This document shows, piece by piece, positions 10,971-22,446 of a DNA stretch of 64,000 bases. The DNA is taken from contig JARKIF010000017.1 in the NCBI GenBank assembly GCA_029378245.1, forward strand, positions 682,001-746,000, in the 5' to 3' direction. The stretch comes from Roridomyces roridus (lineage: Eukaryota > Basidiomycota > Agaricomycetes > Agaricales > Mycenaceae). Every line of letters starts with the position of its first letter. Position 1 is the stretch's first letter. The position numbers and the translations under genes were made by a program. A model generated the notes under the pieces. The model was not told the origin of the DNA and did no database searches. It saw nothing but the letters and a program-made list of their open reading frames with translations.

Positions 10971-11499
10971 ATGACCCTTGTCGCCTTTGCTCTCACCTTT
11001 GGCTCCTTCGGCGACATCTTGGAAGCCGCCCAGCTCGCGAAACATATCGTGGACATGCTACGCAAGGCGCCAGGAGGATCGTCCCGACGCGAGGCACTAA
11101 TTGCGACCTTGGAATCGATGTGCGCTGATATGAGCAGGCTTACACTCGTCTTCGATGAAGGGAACTTCACGGACAGGCTGTGGGCTGAAATCGTTCGGTG
11201 CCGCTCCCTGCTGGACGAGTTTCATACAAAACTCAAATCGTACGAGGTGCGGGGTCTTCTCGGACTTCTGAGGAAGACATGGATGGTTACGGTAGAGGAA
11301 AAAGAGTTGGCGTTTTGGAGGGCTAGCATTTTGGAACGACGCGCTGCACTCCGCGATCTCTTGCTTACATCTAATTGGTCCGTCTCCATGATAATATATT
11401 GACCGCTTGTGCTGATTGAGTCCCAGCATCCAACTACACGAAGTCAGCGAACAGCTTGGCAGAGTAGGGTCGCAAGTTGTCGCAAATGCTTGTCTTTGA
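10971..11499 (+). pseudogene. Fungal STAND-like N-terminal domain gene, truncated copy
   Basis: From the ATG at 10971 the frame encodes an all-helical domain: FALTFGSFGDILEAAQLAKH, then LIATLESMCADMSRLTLVFD, LWAEIVRCRSLLDEFHTK and ERRAALRDLLL. The FGSFGDIL...AxxLAKxIxxxL opening is typical of the N-terminal domains that agaricomycetes place before NACHT/STAND or ubiquitin-like modules. An intron with a GTCCGT donor (about 11380) ends at a CCCAG acceptor near 11425. Exon 2 reads IQLHEVSEQLGRVGSQV and then hits TGA at 11497-11499 after a frame change, where the paralogue at 13350 keeps a coiled coil. The downstream effector region is missing. The function (regulatory or self-assembly domain) is inferred. 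Confidence 0.5.
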
Positions 11500-11664
11500 C
11501 GCCGGCGCCAGCCCGGCCCGGTTCGCTTTCTGCCAGATTCTGCCAGACCCTCTCTGATACTGCCGTTCTGCCAGCCATTCTGCCATGCCGCTCGGCAGTA
11601 CGGCACTATTCTGCCAACCACACTAAGTACAGGTACAATATGTCCCGCGATACGATGCCAGATG

Positions 11665-12064
11665 TAGGGTGTGGTTTTTAACTCTGGTTTATTAACCGGT
11701 TTATTAACCGGTTAATTAACCGGCGTTTATAAACGCGGTTTTTAAATGTTTGGGCAAAATCATCAGTTTATAAATGCCATGACATAATCGCTGGCGGATC
11801 AAATGAGCTTTGATCCAGGCCTGATGACCGCCTGGTGTGCCTTTTGGGAGCAACCATGGCCTCTTGGGGGCCAGTGGTGGGTGTTGGATGTGCACAGAGG
11901 ACCACGGGAGGAGGTGGAGAAGAGCCCGAGCAAAAAAATCATGTGCAAGACCATTTTGGGGCGTTCTGGGGGCTGGTTTATTAACCGGTTTATAAACGGG
12001 CCAGTTTGCAAACCAGGTTTATAAACCGGTTTTTAATGGCTGGGGAATCAAAAACCACACCCTA
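11665..12064. mobile_element. hAT-type MITE, 400 bp, copy 1
   Basis: The inverted termini are TAGGGTGTGGTTTTT on the left and its complement on the right (AAAAACCACACCCTA). The flanks are identical 8-bp duplications GCCAGATG (11657-11664 and 12065-12072). Both ends are packed with subterminal repeats of the type TTTATAAACCGG and TTTATTAACCGG in both orientations. No coding capacity is present. It belongs to the same family as the element at 50382-50766. Confidence 0.9.
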
Positions 12065-12179
12065 GCCAGATGGCCCATGCAGAGGTCAGCCATGTTCTCC
12101 GCCGCCCCGCCACACTCCCCCGTCCTTTCGCCTGCAAACATGGCCATCCTTCTCTGATACGTTCAAGACCTTTGGACCT

Positions 12180-13330
12180 CAATTTTCACGACTTTTGGCT
12201 GTGATTTGAGTGCAGGAGCGCCGGATGTAGTTCTCGATGGACCGAACAAAGGTGCGTCTGCTGGCACCGTCCCTCTCCTGCTCAAGACTCATAGGTCCAC
12301 AGACATCCTCTCTACACTCCCTAGAGCGGGTCCTGGCTTCTTCCACGGCGTACAGCTCGGCCATTCGACCGCTGGATAATGTGCGCTGTGGAACGTAGCC
12401 CATCCAGCGCAGTCGCTTTCCCTTCTCATCTTTGAGCTCCCCCATCCATCGCCCGCCCCTCCTGGGGTATTCCTCCGCATTTGCACCTCTTCACGAGCCA
12501 GCCATGCACCGACGGCGCAGCTACACCACGCAGGCACGAGAATCGGGCGACCAGAGTCGGATCTTGGACCTAGCCCCCATTCCTCCGCCTCCCTTCAACA
12601 GTCTAGCAAGGGTGTCACCTGGTTCCGCCCCGTTTCGCTGTGTTCCTCTCCCCATCCGCAGTGGAGCCTGGGCATTTTCCACTCGCATAGCACGCCGTCT
12701 GCCCGCAGTATTGGCCGCAAATCTGCCGTACCCTGCCGTACCCTGCGACCCCTCGGCGCAGGGGTTGGGCGTGCTGTGTGAGCATGGACGGCCGGTGTTT
12801 CCCATCGTGCCGCGGTGCTCGTGGCATGAGTGGGCAGCACAGTACCGCCGGTCGATCCATCGGCCCTGCGTTGCGATGAACAGCTGAGCATGGTGTCAGC
12901 TCCAGTGCGGGGGGACGACGTCTTCATGCGTTGCAAGCTGGGGCCCGCAGCAGTCGTGGATATATTGGTCGGGAGTCGATGTGTCGTTTCCGGCGCATCT
13001 ATGTCATGGATTGTGCTGGTTTCGGTCTCCTTCGTAGCGCCATATAGCAATATACATACTCCTTTTTTCCCAGAATTTATCCGATTTGTTTTCGCAATCC
13101 TCGCGGTCGTCGTTGATGGCGACGATCAGCAGCTCTGGCTGCCGTCGCCGGAAGGGGAATCTTACGTAATCGCATCCATTGACTTTGATCGTCGCGCACG
13201 ACAGCGACGAGAGGATGCTGCTGTTTGCTGGCAGCAACCAAGCAGGTCTAGGACTACCGGTAGGCTGATATATCAAAGATGATATCTGACTAGCGGTCGC
13301 TCATATGCCGCGGCTCTTCGAGCACTACAG
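12180..13330. other. Region without a confident gene; Cys/His-rich minus-strand frame
   Basis: On the minus strand between about 12860 and 12520 one frame reads RRYCAAHSCHEHRGTMGNTG then PCSHSTPNPC, with a Cys/His spacing that resembles small fungal zinc-binding proteins. The frame continues open to about 12521. Start and exon structure cannot be fixed, and the sequence may be a decayed gene. Nothing else is recognisable here. Confidence 0.2.
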
Positions 13331-13349
13331 GTGATTGATATATCACTCC

Positions 13350-14155
13350 CCCAGCATAAGGTGCCTAGTCGCCGTCGCCCTCACTTTTGGCTCCTTCGGA
13401 GTCATCCTCGAAGCCGCGCACATCGCGAAACGCATCGTCGACACGCTCCGCAAGGCACCCGGGGCCTCACCCCGCCGACGAGCGCTTATCACCACTCTCT
13501 CGGGGCTATGCGACGACATGAGCAAGCTCACACTCATCTTCGACGGAGGGCACTTCACCGACCGTCTCTGGGCTGAAATCGATTTGTGCCACTCGCTCCT
13601 CGACGAGCTTTCTGCCAAGATCAATTCGTACGAAGCTGCGGGGTTGATGGGATTACTGAAGAAGACGTGGATGGTTGTGGTGAAGGAGAGGGAGTTGGTG
13701 GAGTGGAGGGTGAGGATTGCGGAGCGGCGTGAGGCTCTCAGGGATCTTTTGGCTTCATCTAAAAGGTTCGTCATCACACCTTCCAGCTCCTGGGCGATAG
13801 CCGCACCCTTTGCAGTGTACAGCTTCACGAAGTTGGCGAACAGATCGGACGGGTCGGGTCCCAAGTGCAACATATCGGATCTAGAGTCGACAGTGTCGAA
13901 GCACAAGTCCAGAACGTCGGCAATCTCGACGCTTTGAATGTGTCCGTGACAATACTCTCTTTTGCCGTCTCCAAAATCGAGGTCGTTCTCTCTTCCAGAA
14001 CCCTAGCAACATTTTCTTACAGGAGGTCCCTCGTTCGACTCCCCTTTGAAACATCATTTAATTATCCTTGTCATTTAAATAAAATAGCCTTAGCTACTGA
14101 GATCCCAATCACTTCTGTAAGTTCCTGTCAGTCATTGATTATCAGCTGTGCCTGA
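13350..14155 (+). pseudogene. Fungal STAND-like N-terminal domain gene, start-less copy
   Basis: This is a paralogue of the gene at 10971. It encodes VALTFGSFGVILEAAHIAKR, LITTLSGLCDDMSKLTLIFD, LWAEIDLCHSLLDELSAK and ERREALRDLLA. A GT-AG intron (about 13766-13818) joins in phase to VQLHEVGEQIGRVGSQVQHI and a predicted coiled coil (GSRVDSVEAQVQNV), ending at 14155. Where copy 1 has CATATGACCC, this copy has CATAAGGTGCC, so the start codon is lost, and no other in-frame ATG precedes the domain. The C-terminal part diverges after about 13990 into AT-rich sequence. It is probably a pseudogene unless an upstream exon supplies the start. Confidence 0.5.
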
Positions 14156-14159
14156 CTGT

Positions 14160-15080
14160 CCCTGATCAACAATCAGTGGGCAGAGCTGATGGTGAATGTT
14201 TTGCTCCCACTGAGATGCAATGTCCCCCCTCTGCTTCATTCTTCATTTCTGCTCTGTTGGCAAGGTTCAACCAATGCCAATATCCACTTCAAAAGTGCCA
14301 AAAGTTTTGGTATTTTTGTTGGGACTAACATATTCTTGCTCATTCTTCGGATATTCAGCTATTCTCAATATTTTTGGCAAATTTTGGCAAAATGTGCCAA
14401 AAATACCTGGGGAGGTGTTTCCTGATGCAGATAAATATGCCTCTCAAGAGGGCGAAAGCTGTTGAAGGCAGTTGGGTTGCTCGGTATGTGGCTGAGTTCA
14501 AATTTATTTCTGATGCGCTAACCGGTAGAACGAAGGTCAAATCAATCCAAGTTCCGAATCTCTTCGGAAGCCTACCGCTGAGCTCCGGAAACGGGAGCAG
14601 CCAGGTCGTTTAGAATCGGAGAAACGGCTTTGCCGTCAGCGTACGTGGTGTTTCGACCTTGTACGAGTGTGCTGATATAGGAGAATCCAGCGCGGAAAAA
14701 AATGTATCTCGGCCGGTGGCATTTCGGCTTGTACAATTCATCTATGTAAGATGAATATAGTTCAAGTTAGGAAGCGGCACGGCGCGGCTCTGAGAGTTTC
14801 AAGGAAAAAGTTACGTTGTTCCCGCAGCGAATTACGGCTCGAAAGTCGGAGTCCGGGAGTCGACACTCGAAAAATGGTTGAGAATGAAAAGGTCAATCTA
14901 TTGCTGACGAACCAGCCCGAGGCCGAGCGTCCGTTAACCGAATTTGCTCTAAAAATGTGATAGCATGAATCAGCCCTCCACACGGCGTCTTGCTGACCTC
15001 GGACCTCCACGCAACGCAGGCCTCCGTTACAAAACATGGGTCTTGCCGCCGTATCCTGCATCTTTCTTTCGTCCCCTTCA
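14160..15080. other. AT-rich intergenic region with TTGGCA-type repeats
   Basis: Between 14270 and 14410 the hexamer TTTTGG and its complement recur (GCCAAAAGTTTTGG, TTTTGGCAAATTTTGGCAAAATGTGCCAAAA), giving potential hairpins. The rest up to the MFS gene has no long coding frame. It may contain a degraded mobile element but I could not find its ends. Confidence 0.3.
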
Positions 15081-15088
15081 CCTACCAA

Positions 15089-17106
15089 ATGGACAGCTCC
15101 GTGCAGAGCGATTTGACTCAAGTTGCTGAAGTACCCGATGCGACGTCGACCCAACAACGTCCAGCGTGGAATTCCGTGCTGCTGGTCCTCACATGCACGT
15201 TGGCCATGATCTTGAATGTATGCACCTCTGCGTCGATGCGCGCTGCACTAACATCGAAATCGAATCCAGACTGCGTCGGCGGCGGGCCTCTCAATATTTT
15301 ATCCCGTCATTGGAGCCGACCTGGCTGTCCGCGAGGAACTCCTCCAGTGGCTCACTTCCGCGTTTTCTCTGTCTTCAGTGCGCAATGATCTTCATCTCAA
15401 TGCGGTTATTACTAATTAGACTTATGCTCTTCAAAGGGTTGTTTCCTCCTACTATTCGGTCGCTTGGCCGACCTATACGGGCGCAAGAAGATGTACGTTG
15501 GCGGCACCTTGTATCTTGGAATCCTGCATCTCGGGTGTGGCTTTGCTCAAAATTCAACCACCCTGTTTGTCCTTCGTGGGCTTCAGGGCTTGGGAGCCGC
15601 CGCCTTCATTCCGGCTTGCGTGCGTCTGCCATCGATTCGATTCGAAAAGTCACCGCTCATTTTGCATGAAGCTAGGAATCCTTGCCCAGGCGTTCCCACC
15701 ATCCCGAGCTCGGTCAGCCGCCTTTGCGACTTTCTCTGCTGGAGCACCCCTCGGCAGTGCGGTTGGGACGCAGATCGGCGCAGTGCTGACAGAATATACA
15801 AGTGCTTTTCCCCCTCTCAGCTGCCTGACGTTGTCTCATGGTCTCATATCATTAGGGCTTCATGGAGGTCAACCTTTTACCTCCTCGCCGGGATATCACT
15901 GCTATGTGCGATCGGCGGTCTCCTACTTATCGACGCGGACCTCCCGAGTACGGAGCCCGACAGACGAGTGGATTGGCTGGGCGCATTCCTCGTTACCGTC
16001 GGTCTTGTCTTTGTCGTCTTCGTCCTGAGTCAAGGCTCGTTGGCGAGCAACGGTTGGAAAACTGGCTGTTTGTTCTTCCTAGATGCATTTCTTTCTTGCT
16101 GAATCTCCCCTCAGACATCATCGCCTTGCTGATAGTCGGCGTGCTCTTCATAACCTTGTTCATCGCATGGCAATATCATCTCGAGTCTTCACCAGACAAC
16201 CGTCACCCTCCGCCGCTCATGAAGTTGAGCATGTGGACGCGCGCAAAGGGAAAATTTGCCGTTGTCCAAGTCATCGCGTTCCTCCAATGGTCGAGTTTCA
16301 TTTCGTGGAACTTCTGGGGTCAGGTGCGCGCATTTCATACTGCAATTCGGTTGCACTGACACATTTTTAGTTGTATTATGAGAATTACCTGCACCTATCG
16401 CCTGTGCACGCCGCCCTCCGTTTTCTCCCGATGGCAATCGCTGGGCTGGCGTGCAACGTGTTCGTCATGCTCGTCGTCAGCCGGATGCCTCTCGTCGTTC
16501 TAATCTGTGCGTTCTCCATTTCCTTCTCCCTTCATATTAGACCGCTGACGTGGATCTCAAGCGACCGGGACTCTACTAACAGGCCTCGCCGGGCTCTTAT
16601 TCGCGATAATCCGACCCTCCGCCTCGTATTGGGCGTACGGGTTCCCATCCACAATCGTTTCCGTATGCGGGGCTGACTTTGTGTTCGCCGCTGGCACGCT
16701 GTTCGTGGCGAAGGTGTCCCTCCCGCATGAACAGAGTCTCGCAGGGGGATTATTCCAGACGTTGACTCAGGTGTGTGGTTCCCTCCTCCCCTCCTCTTCC
16801 TCGTTTTTTTGAGCTCAAAGACGACGATGTAGTTCGGTACGGCTTTCGGACTTGCTATATCGACGATCCCATTCAATTCGGTCGCAAGTAAGAGTGTGTC
16901 GGAGGAGAATGAAGCGCCGTTGGAAGCGTACAAGGCTGCGCAGTGGACTTCGTTTGCTTTGGCTATGTTTTGTAAGCGAGTGTTCTCAGTCCAAGTTCCT
17001 CTTGCGTCAGATGTTGAACTTGATCTATGTAGGCACGCTGCTTGCTGTGGTGTTCCTCCGCAGAGTAGAACCCGTGGGTACTGACGAGAGGAGGAAGGAG
17101 GAGTAG
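15089..17106 (+). CDS. MFS transporter, DHA2-like (drug:H+ antiporter type)
   Basis: This is a polytopic plasma-membrane or vacuolar carrier of the major facilitator superfamily. About ten exons join in phase from the ATG at 15089 (MDSSVQSDLTQ) to TAG at 17104-17106. After splicing, TM1 (SVLLVLTCTLAMILNTASAA) leads to YPVIGADLAVREELLQWLTSAF, then the MFS motif A loop FGRLADLYGRKKM between TM2 and TM3, and GLQGLGAAAFIPAC. Further segments include STFYLLAGISLLCAIGGLLL, FLVTVGLVFVVFVLSQGSL and IIALLIVGVLFITLFIAWQY. The WGQLYYENYLHLSPVHAALR segment and the helices near SLAGGLFQTLTQ complete a 14-helix-like layout. Introns are 50-80 bases, for example GTATGC...CCAG after ILN and GTGCGC...TTTTAG after FWGQ. 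The relation is to fungal ATR1/aminotriazole- or siderophore-type carriers; the substrate is unknown. The frame is intact. Confidence 0.82.
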
Positions 17107-18235
17107 ATAGTAGTCCAGGGAATGAGAACGAGACGGTCGGTGGTCCGAGCTCGCCGAGATCGTGATGCGTGATGCGTGACAGTTAGATACATATAGACCT
17201 TGCGCCCAATTAATCTTTCCCTGATTTCTTCCCCTGCAGCGGGGTGCAAGGCAGCTTTTTGTGGATAGAATATTTGGCGCTAATGTGTTTGATCGATGTT
17301 TGATCGTATCATATGCATCTTGGCTCTTTCCCTCACCACTGACCAATTTGCAGACCCGCTCTCTGGCCGAACATCAGAATCTTCGTCTCTTCAGCCCTTG
17401 GCCTCATTGGAATTTGTCTGGGGGCCTGGAGGCGACTTACTTACTGAGTTACGTTGCAAGACTGAAGAGCCCAGCAACTATGTAAAAGCCAGCCATCTCG
17501 CTTACTTTCCTGAATTCCCCGATCACGCAGCGTTATGGAGCGATTTCAGCTTCAAAATAAACTTCTTGTACTTATTCCGTGTGTTTCCCCGGCTTGTATT
17601 CTTCCAAGGTCATCTGCGCGTTTGGATTCGCTCGCCTTTCTTTGCCGGCACCCATGCTAGGAGCATTTCGCTGAGAACCTATTCCCAACAGAATACTCGA
17701 TTCTGGGCCTACCAACGAGATCTGCTGTTCCGAAAGGCGTTGCACGGTGGCAAATACATCCAAGACCACACCGCCATCCTTCGTTCTCAACTTCAATTCC
17801 AGCACCCAGTTCGATTCTGGGCCGGATGCTGGCTGCACGTGAGATTCGATTCCACAAATACTTTTCACCAGAGAAGGAGGCCACTGAAACGTCATCAAAG
17901 GCTAGGTCCAAGAAACTCCCTGTATCACCATTTTACACACCACTTGTGTCCAAGATGATGCAGTCCTCGGTGGAAAATGTTGTCCTTTCCGAGCCTTGGC
18001 TTGAAACCGTCGGTCTCTGTTCGATTCAGAGTCGACTACTACATAGCCGTGTTCAACGGCACTTTTGTTTGCAAGGTTGGGATCTTCTGCAGTCGGATCC
18101 ATGTCTGCTCTTGCTTGTCTGATGACACTCGACCGTATTCAATTTCCGCAGGACTCCAGTCATTCGAATCGTCTTTCCGATTCACTTCTTACTTCCCGAC
18201 TGAAAGCGATCATTCATGAACACTTCATATTCCCA
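17107..18235. other. Intergenic region with tRNA-like T-arms
   Basis: No gene is recognised. A perfect T-arm-like hairpin (CCCAG, TTCGATT, CTGGG) lies at 17805-17821 on the plus strand. Further GATTCGATTC and GTTCGATTC box B-like motifs occur near 17693, 17848 and 18016. They suggest SINE relics. Confidence 0.3.
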
Positions 18236-18240
18236 GTGAG

Positions 18241-19345
18241 TTATGCCCAACGCTTGATGTTGGCGCTCAACCACTCTAGACCCTGGTAAAGATCGTCACC
18301 GGATGTGCGATCCGGGTCGCAGGCCGGTGGGGCGCAACGAGAATGAACCCACCGGGCACTACTATGCTGCTAACCAGTGTGCCAACGGGACACCGAGAAA
18401 ACTACAGGGAATGAAATGGGGAGGGTGGGACAGAAGGAAACGATGGAGATAGGATCCGTGAGTCGAGTCAGTCGGAGAATTGAAGTCGTCGTCGTGCAGG
18501 TGGTGGTAGGAGATCAAGAGAGGATCACCGCCACCTGTCACTCCGCCATCACAAGACGGCGTCCAGCTCACAAGCTCGCTAGACTTGCATCACCGGATGT
18601 CGCGCACGCGGCCTAAAGTGCCAGGTGAGTGTCAGCGGTTAACGGCCGTCTGTGCGCTTACTTGGACGTGCCAAGTCCGCTTTTTGAGACCGTGGAGGCC
18701 GAGCTTGTCAGTGACTTCCGCAGCGGTCATCGCATTCGGCAAGTCCTGTTTGTTCGCGAACACGAGGAGGAGGGCGTCACGGAGATTGTCTTCGTTCAAC
18801 ATCCGCTGCAACTCCTCCCGGGCCTCGGAAATACGTTCCCGATCGCTGGGGTCGACGACGAAGATCAGGCCCTGGCAGTTTGACATGTCTGTTGCGGAAT
18901 TGCGCTGATGAGTCTTCTGAGATGGGAGAACCTGGAAGAAAGTAGACACACAACATCTCCACAAAGGACGAATCTTGTCCTGGCCACCTATGTCCCACAC
19001 GGTGAAAGAGATCTTATTATACTTGACGGTCTCGACGTTGAAGCCTAGACGAGGGACATGAGCTGGACCCGGTTGAGACACCAGTGCGGCCACGTACCAA
19101 TTGTTGGAATGGTGCTGGTAACTTCTCCGATCTTCAACTTATACAGGATGGTGGTCTTACCCGCCGCATCGAGCCCGATCTATGCGAGAGGAATGATGAG
19201 TTGGGTGCCACGAGAGCGGAGGCAAAATGATACCATATTGATTCCTGTCCACTAGGCGAGTATTGGATTCCCACTTGAAGCGGCACGCACGCATTTCCTT
19301 TGTTCCAAAGAGGCCAGAGAGCAGGCGCGAAATCGAGGATCCCAT
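18241..19345 (-). CDS. ARF-family small GTPase, with 294-bp insertion near the 3' end
   Basis: ARF GTPases recruit vesicle coats at Golgi membranes and carry an N-myristoylated Gly2. The start at 19345 gives [18 protein letters not shown]. An 11-nt microexon (19244-19234) supplies RINM, and the next exon gives [16 protein letters not shown] (P-loop GxxxxGKT). Later exons give [33 protein letters not shown] (switch II), [31 protein letters not shown] (NKxD) and AACATSGD. An intron with donor GTGTGT splits the RxYxxNxQG block. After SGD, a 294-bp segment (18307-18600) flanked by 11-bp repeats separates the final [16 protein letters not shown], which ends in TAA at 18241-18243. Without removal of the segment the protein would stop at TGA 18568-18570, losing the last helix. 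A functional status is therefore uncertain. Confidence 0.7.
18307..18600. mobile_element. 294-bp insertion in the ARF gene
   Basis: The direct repeats TCACCGGATGT at 18296-18306 and 18590-18600 flank sequence unrelated to ARF, exactly at the SGD codons of the conserved C-terminal motif. No inverted termini and no poly(A) are evident, so the element class is unknown. The 11-bp duplication would fit a Mutator-like or a retrotransposed fragment. Confidence 0.5.
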
Positions 19346-19349
19346 GATG

Positions 19350-20020
19350 GAGGGGAGAGATGATGTTTTGGAACGGTTATTGCGAACACGTTATCCAAAA
19401 CACAGCCCTACGTGTAGCTTCAGAGGGACAGCCAGCGCATTGACTCTATCACAGTGATAAGCTGCAGGACTTTTCGGTGTCCAAAACAACATAATTCAGC
19501 ATTTTGATGCCTATACCAAACACCGTAGTCCGAAACAGGCTTATTGTCAATCCTGGAGGGTTGGAGTTATCACAGCTGCCGACCAGAGTGCGGACAATGG
19601 CCGGAATAGGATTTCGACCTCGGTCAAACTTCGTGTAGACTTGACCGGGCATTTGATCCGAACATCCGATAAAGCCGATTCTTTGGGTTCTCATGGTTGG
19701 AAGTCGTCGTTTGGAAGGGGCCGTCGGTTGGCTGGAACCGGTCTAACATTTCAGCGAAACTAGTTGGATGTTCTTCTCGGGGAGGTTGTCGAATGCTAGA
19801 AAACCAAGTGCCGCAATCCAGCCAGTTTACTTTCAAGTCAGCCTCGAAACCAAATATTGTGGGAATCACAGAGGGCCGAGCTTCGGGTCAAAGCTGCCAT
19901 CAGTTCTGGATCTCCTGCCAAGATTTGATCTGGATGGTTGACTCCGAGAATGCCGAGGACGTGGATCAATTGTGGAACAATCAGCTTGCGATCGGAGTGA
20001 TAAAGCCAACATGGGATCAA
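19350..20020. other. Intergenic region, nothing recognised
   Basis: A 175-codon open frame (19697-20224, plus) has no recognisable motif and overlaps a possible LTR. I see no further structure here. Confidence 0.25.
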
Positions 20021-20026
20021 TCCAGT

Positions 20027-20560
20027 GTGATTGACAGCGCCAAGAGAATATTTTACAGGGAGATTAGGGAAAGGATTGTTCCTATTGGTTGGGATTATAT
20101 AGTTCCTATTTGTTCTTTGTTTGCACCCAGCATGTATAAAAGCCCAGTATGTAGAATGGAACCCCACTGTATTGGTAGGCCTAGCTGTGTGCAAAGCTCC
20201 ATTTCATTGGCATTTACTGTCTAAACCTCTCGCCCCTGGACTCTGTCCTTGTGATTTGTGTGATCTTGTTATTGTTGGATTGTTTTGGTTGGACTTTGGA
20301 CTTGGTTGGATTTGGTTTGGATTGGGATTTGAACTTGGTGATCGTTGGTTGGCAACGCAGCTTGTGTTCGGATATTGGTTGTGTTGGTTGGATTGGACTT
20401 GTGTTTTGGCCTATCAAATCGAACTTGGTTCAGCTTGAGCTTGGTTTTATACCGTCTCGCTGCTTAGTTCCCGTTTCAACGCTCAGTCAAACTCAAGGTG
20501 TTCCGTCACTGAGAAGACACCCTCGCACAACAACAACTTCGTCTATCTAACACAATCCCA
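20027..20560 (+). repeat. Possible solo LTR with GT-rich tract
   Basis: The stretch has LTR-like order: TGTGATTGACAG start, a TATAAAAG box at about 20134, a long TTGG/GGATTTGG-rich tract (about 20270-20425) and a CACAACAACAAC/TCTAACA end. No target duplication could be confirmed and no internal retroelement domain is nearby. The low-complexity tract is certain; the LTR assignment is speculative. Confidence 0.25.
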
Positions 20561-20836
20561 CTGCCCTTTTGTTTGGGTAGTGTTTGAGTGTTGAGTCGGC
20601 GGCAGCGTTATCAACGGACATCATTATGCCATGACTCGGCCGGTGATGTCGGGTGACTCATTTGGTCGAGAGGGAATGATTCGCGGAGACGGTTTGGTGC
20701 GATTCGAAGTTGGGTAATCAACGGGTAAGTTACACGGGGGGTAGCTAGGGGCACCGTCCAATGGATGCGGTGGGGAGCGATGATTTTCAAAGCGAGACCT
20801 TTTTTGCTGAACGTGGGCCGTCGCATGCTCATCCCT

Positions 20837-21675
<839 letters not shown>

Positions 21676-21679
21676 GACG

Positions 21680-22440
21680 GGGTTTGAAGCAGGTGGAGGT
21701 GAAAGAGCAGATGTGTTTCAAACACGAGCACACTCCCGGACACGTCATCCAAAACACAGCCCCAGTGTAGTTGCTTCGGAGGGGACGACTCTACTCCTCC
21801 TGGCTCGGCGGGTGATGTGGGGCGCTTATTTTATGATTTGTTTGAGAGTGAATGGATTGAAGTTGCGAGAGGAGCGTCAGTACTCATTAAAAAAGCACAG
21901 ATGAGACCAGTTCGACTTGCACGATGCATGATATTGATGATGTTGTATTTCCTTTTTGCAACCAAAACTAAGTATGTATCATTTCAATCTTGATTGCGGC
22001 TGGAAGAATTGTGAACCGGCCAGTGTTGACTGGGCAAGTTTAGCAGAAGAGTAACATCGATGTTCATGACATGAGCCCTCGCACACTTTCCCGAGACTAG
22101 CAAGGCACATGAAGGGTCCTGAGCCGTTAGGTTACCAGTTCGACTCTGGGAACAAACACTGGCCATTTAGACAGCAGGCCGTATTTTTGCATTCAGTAAA
22201 TAGAATACTTGGGGAGGAGGATCTAGCTCGGAGCCTGAATAAACTGGGTGAGGGAAGACTTTTGAGTGTGTTATCGTGCAACTGTTCGTCGGTTGTCTAT
22301 AAAGCAAGCCAGTGTCGCTCCTGCTATTCGTCTAGACAGCTCAGTTCGATGTTCGTTGGCTGGGCTCGCTCATCCGAGTTGGTTCAACTTGATTGTCTAC
22401 ACATTTTGCTTCTAGATCCGTTCCCCGCATCTGAATATTC
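21680..22440. other. Intergenic region with one tRNA-like T-arm
   Basis: A T-arm-like hairpin (CCAG, TTCGACT, CTGG, about 22136-22150, plus strand) is the only structure seen. No gene was recognised. Confidence 0.3.
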
Positions 22441-22446
22441 TAATAT

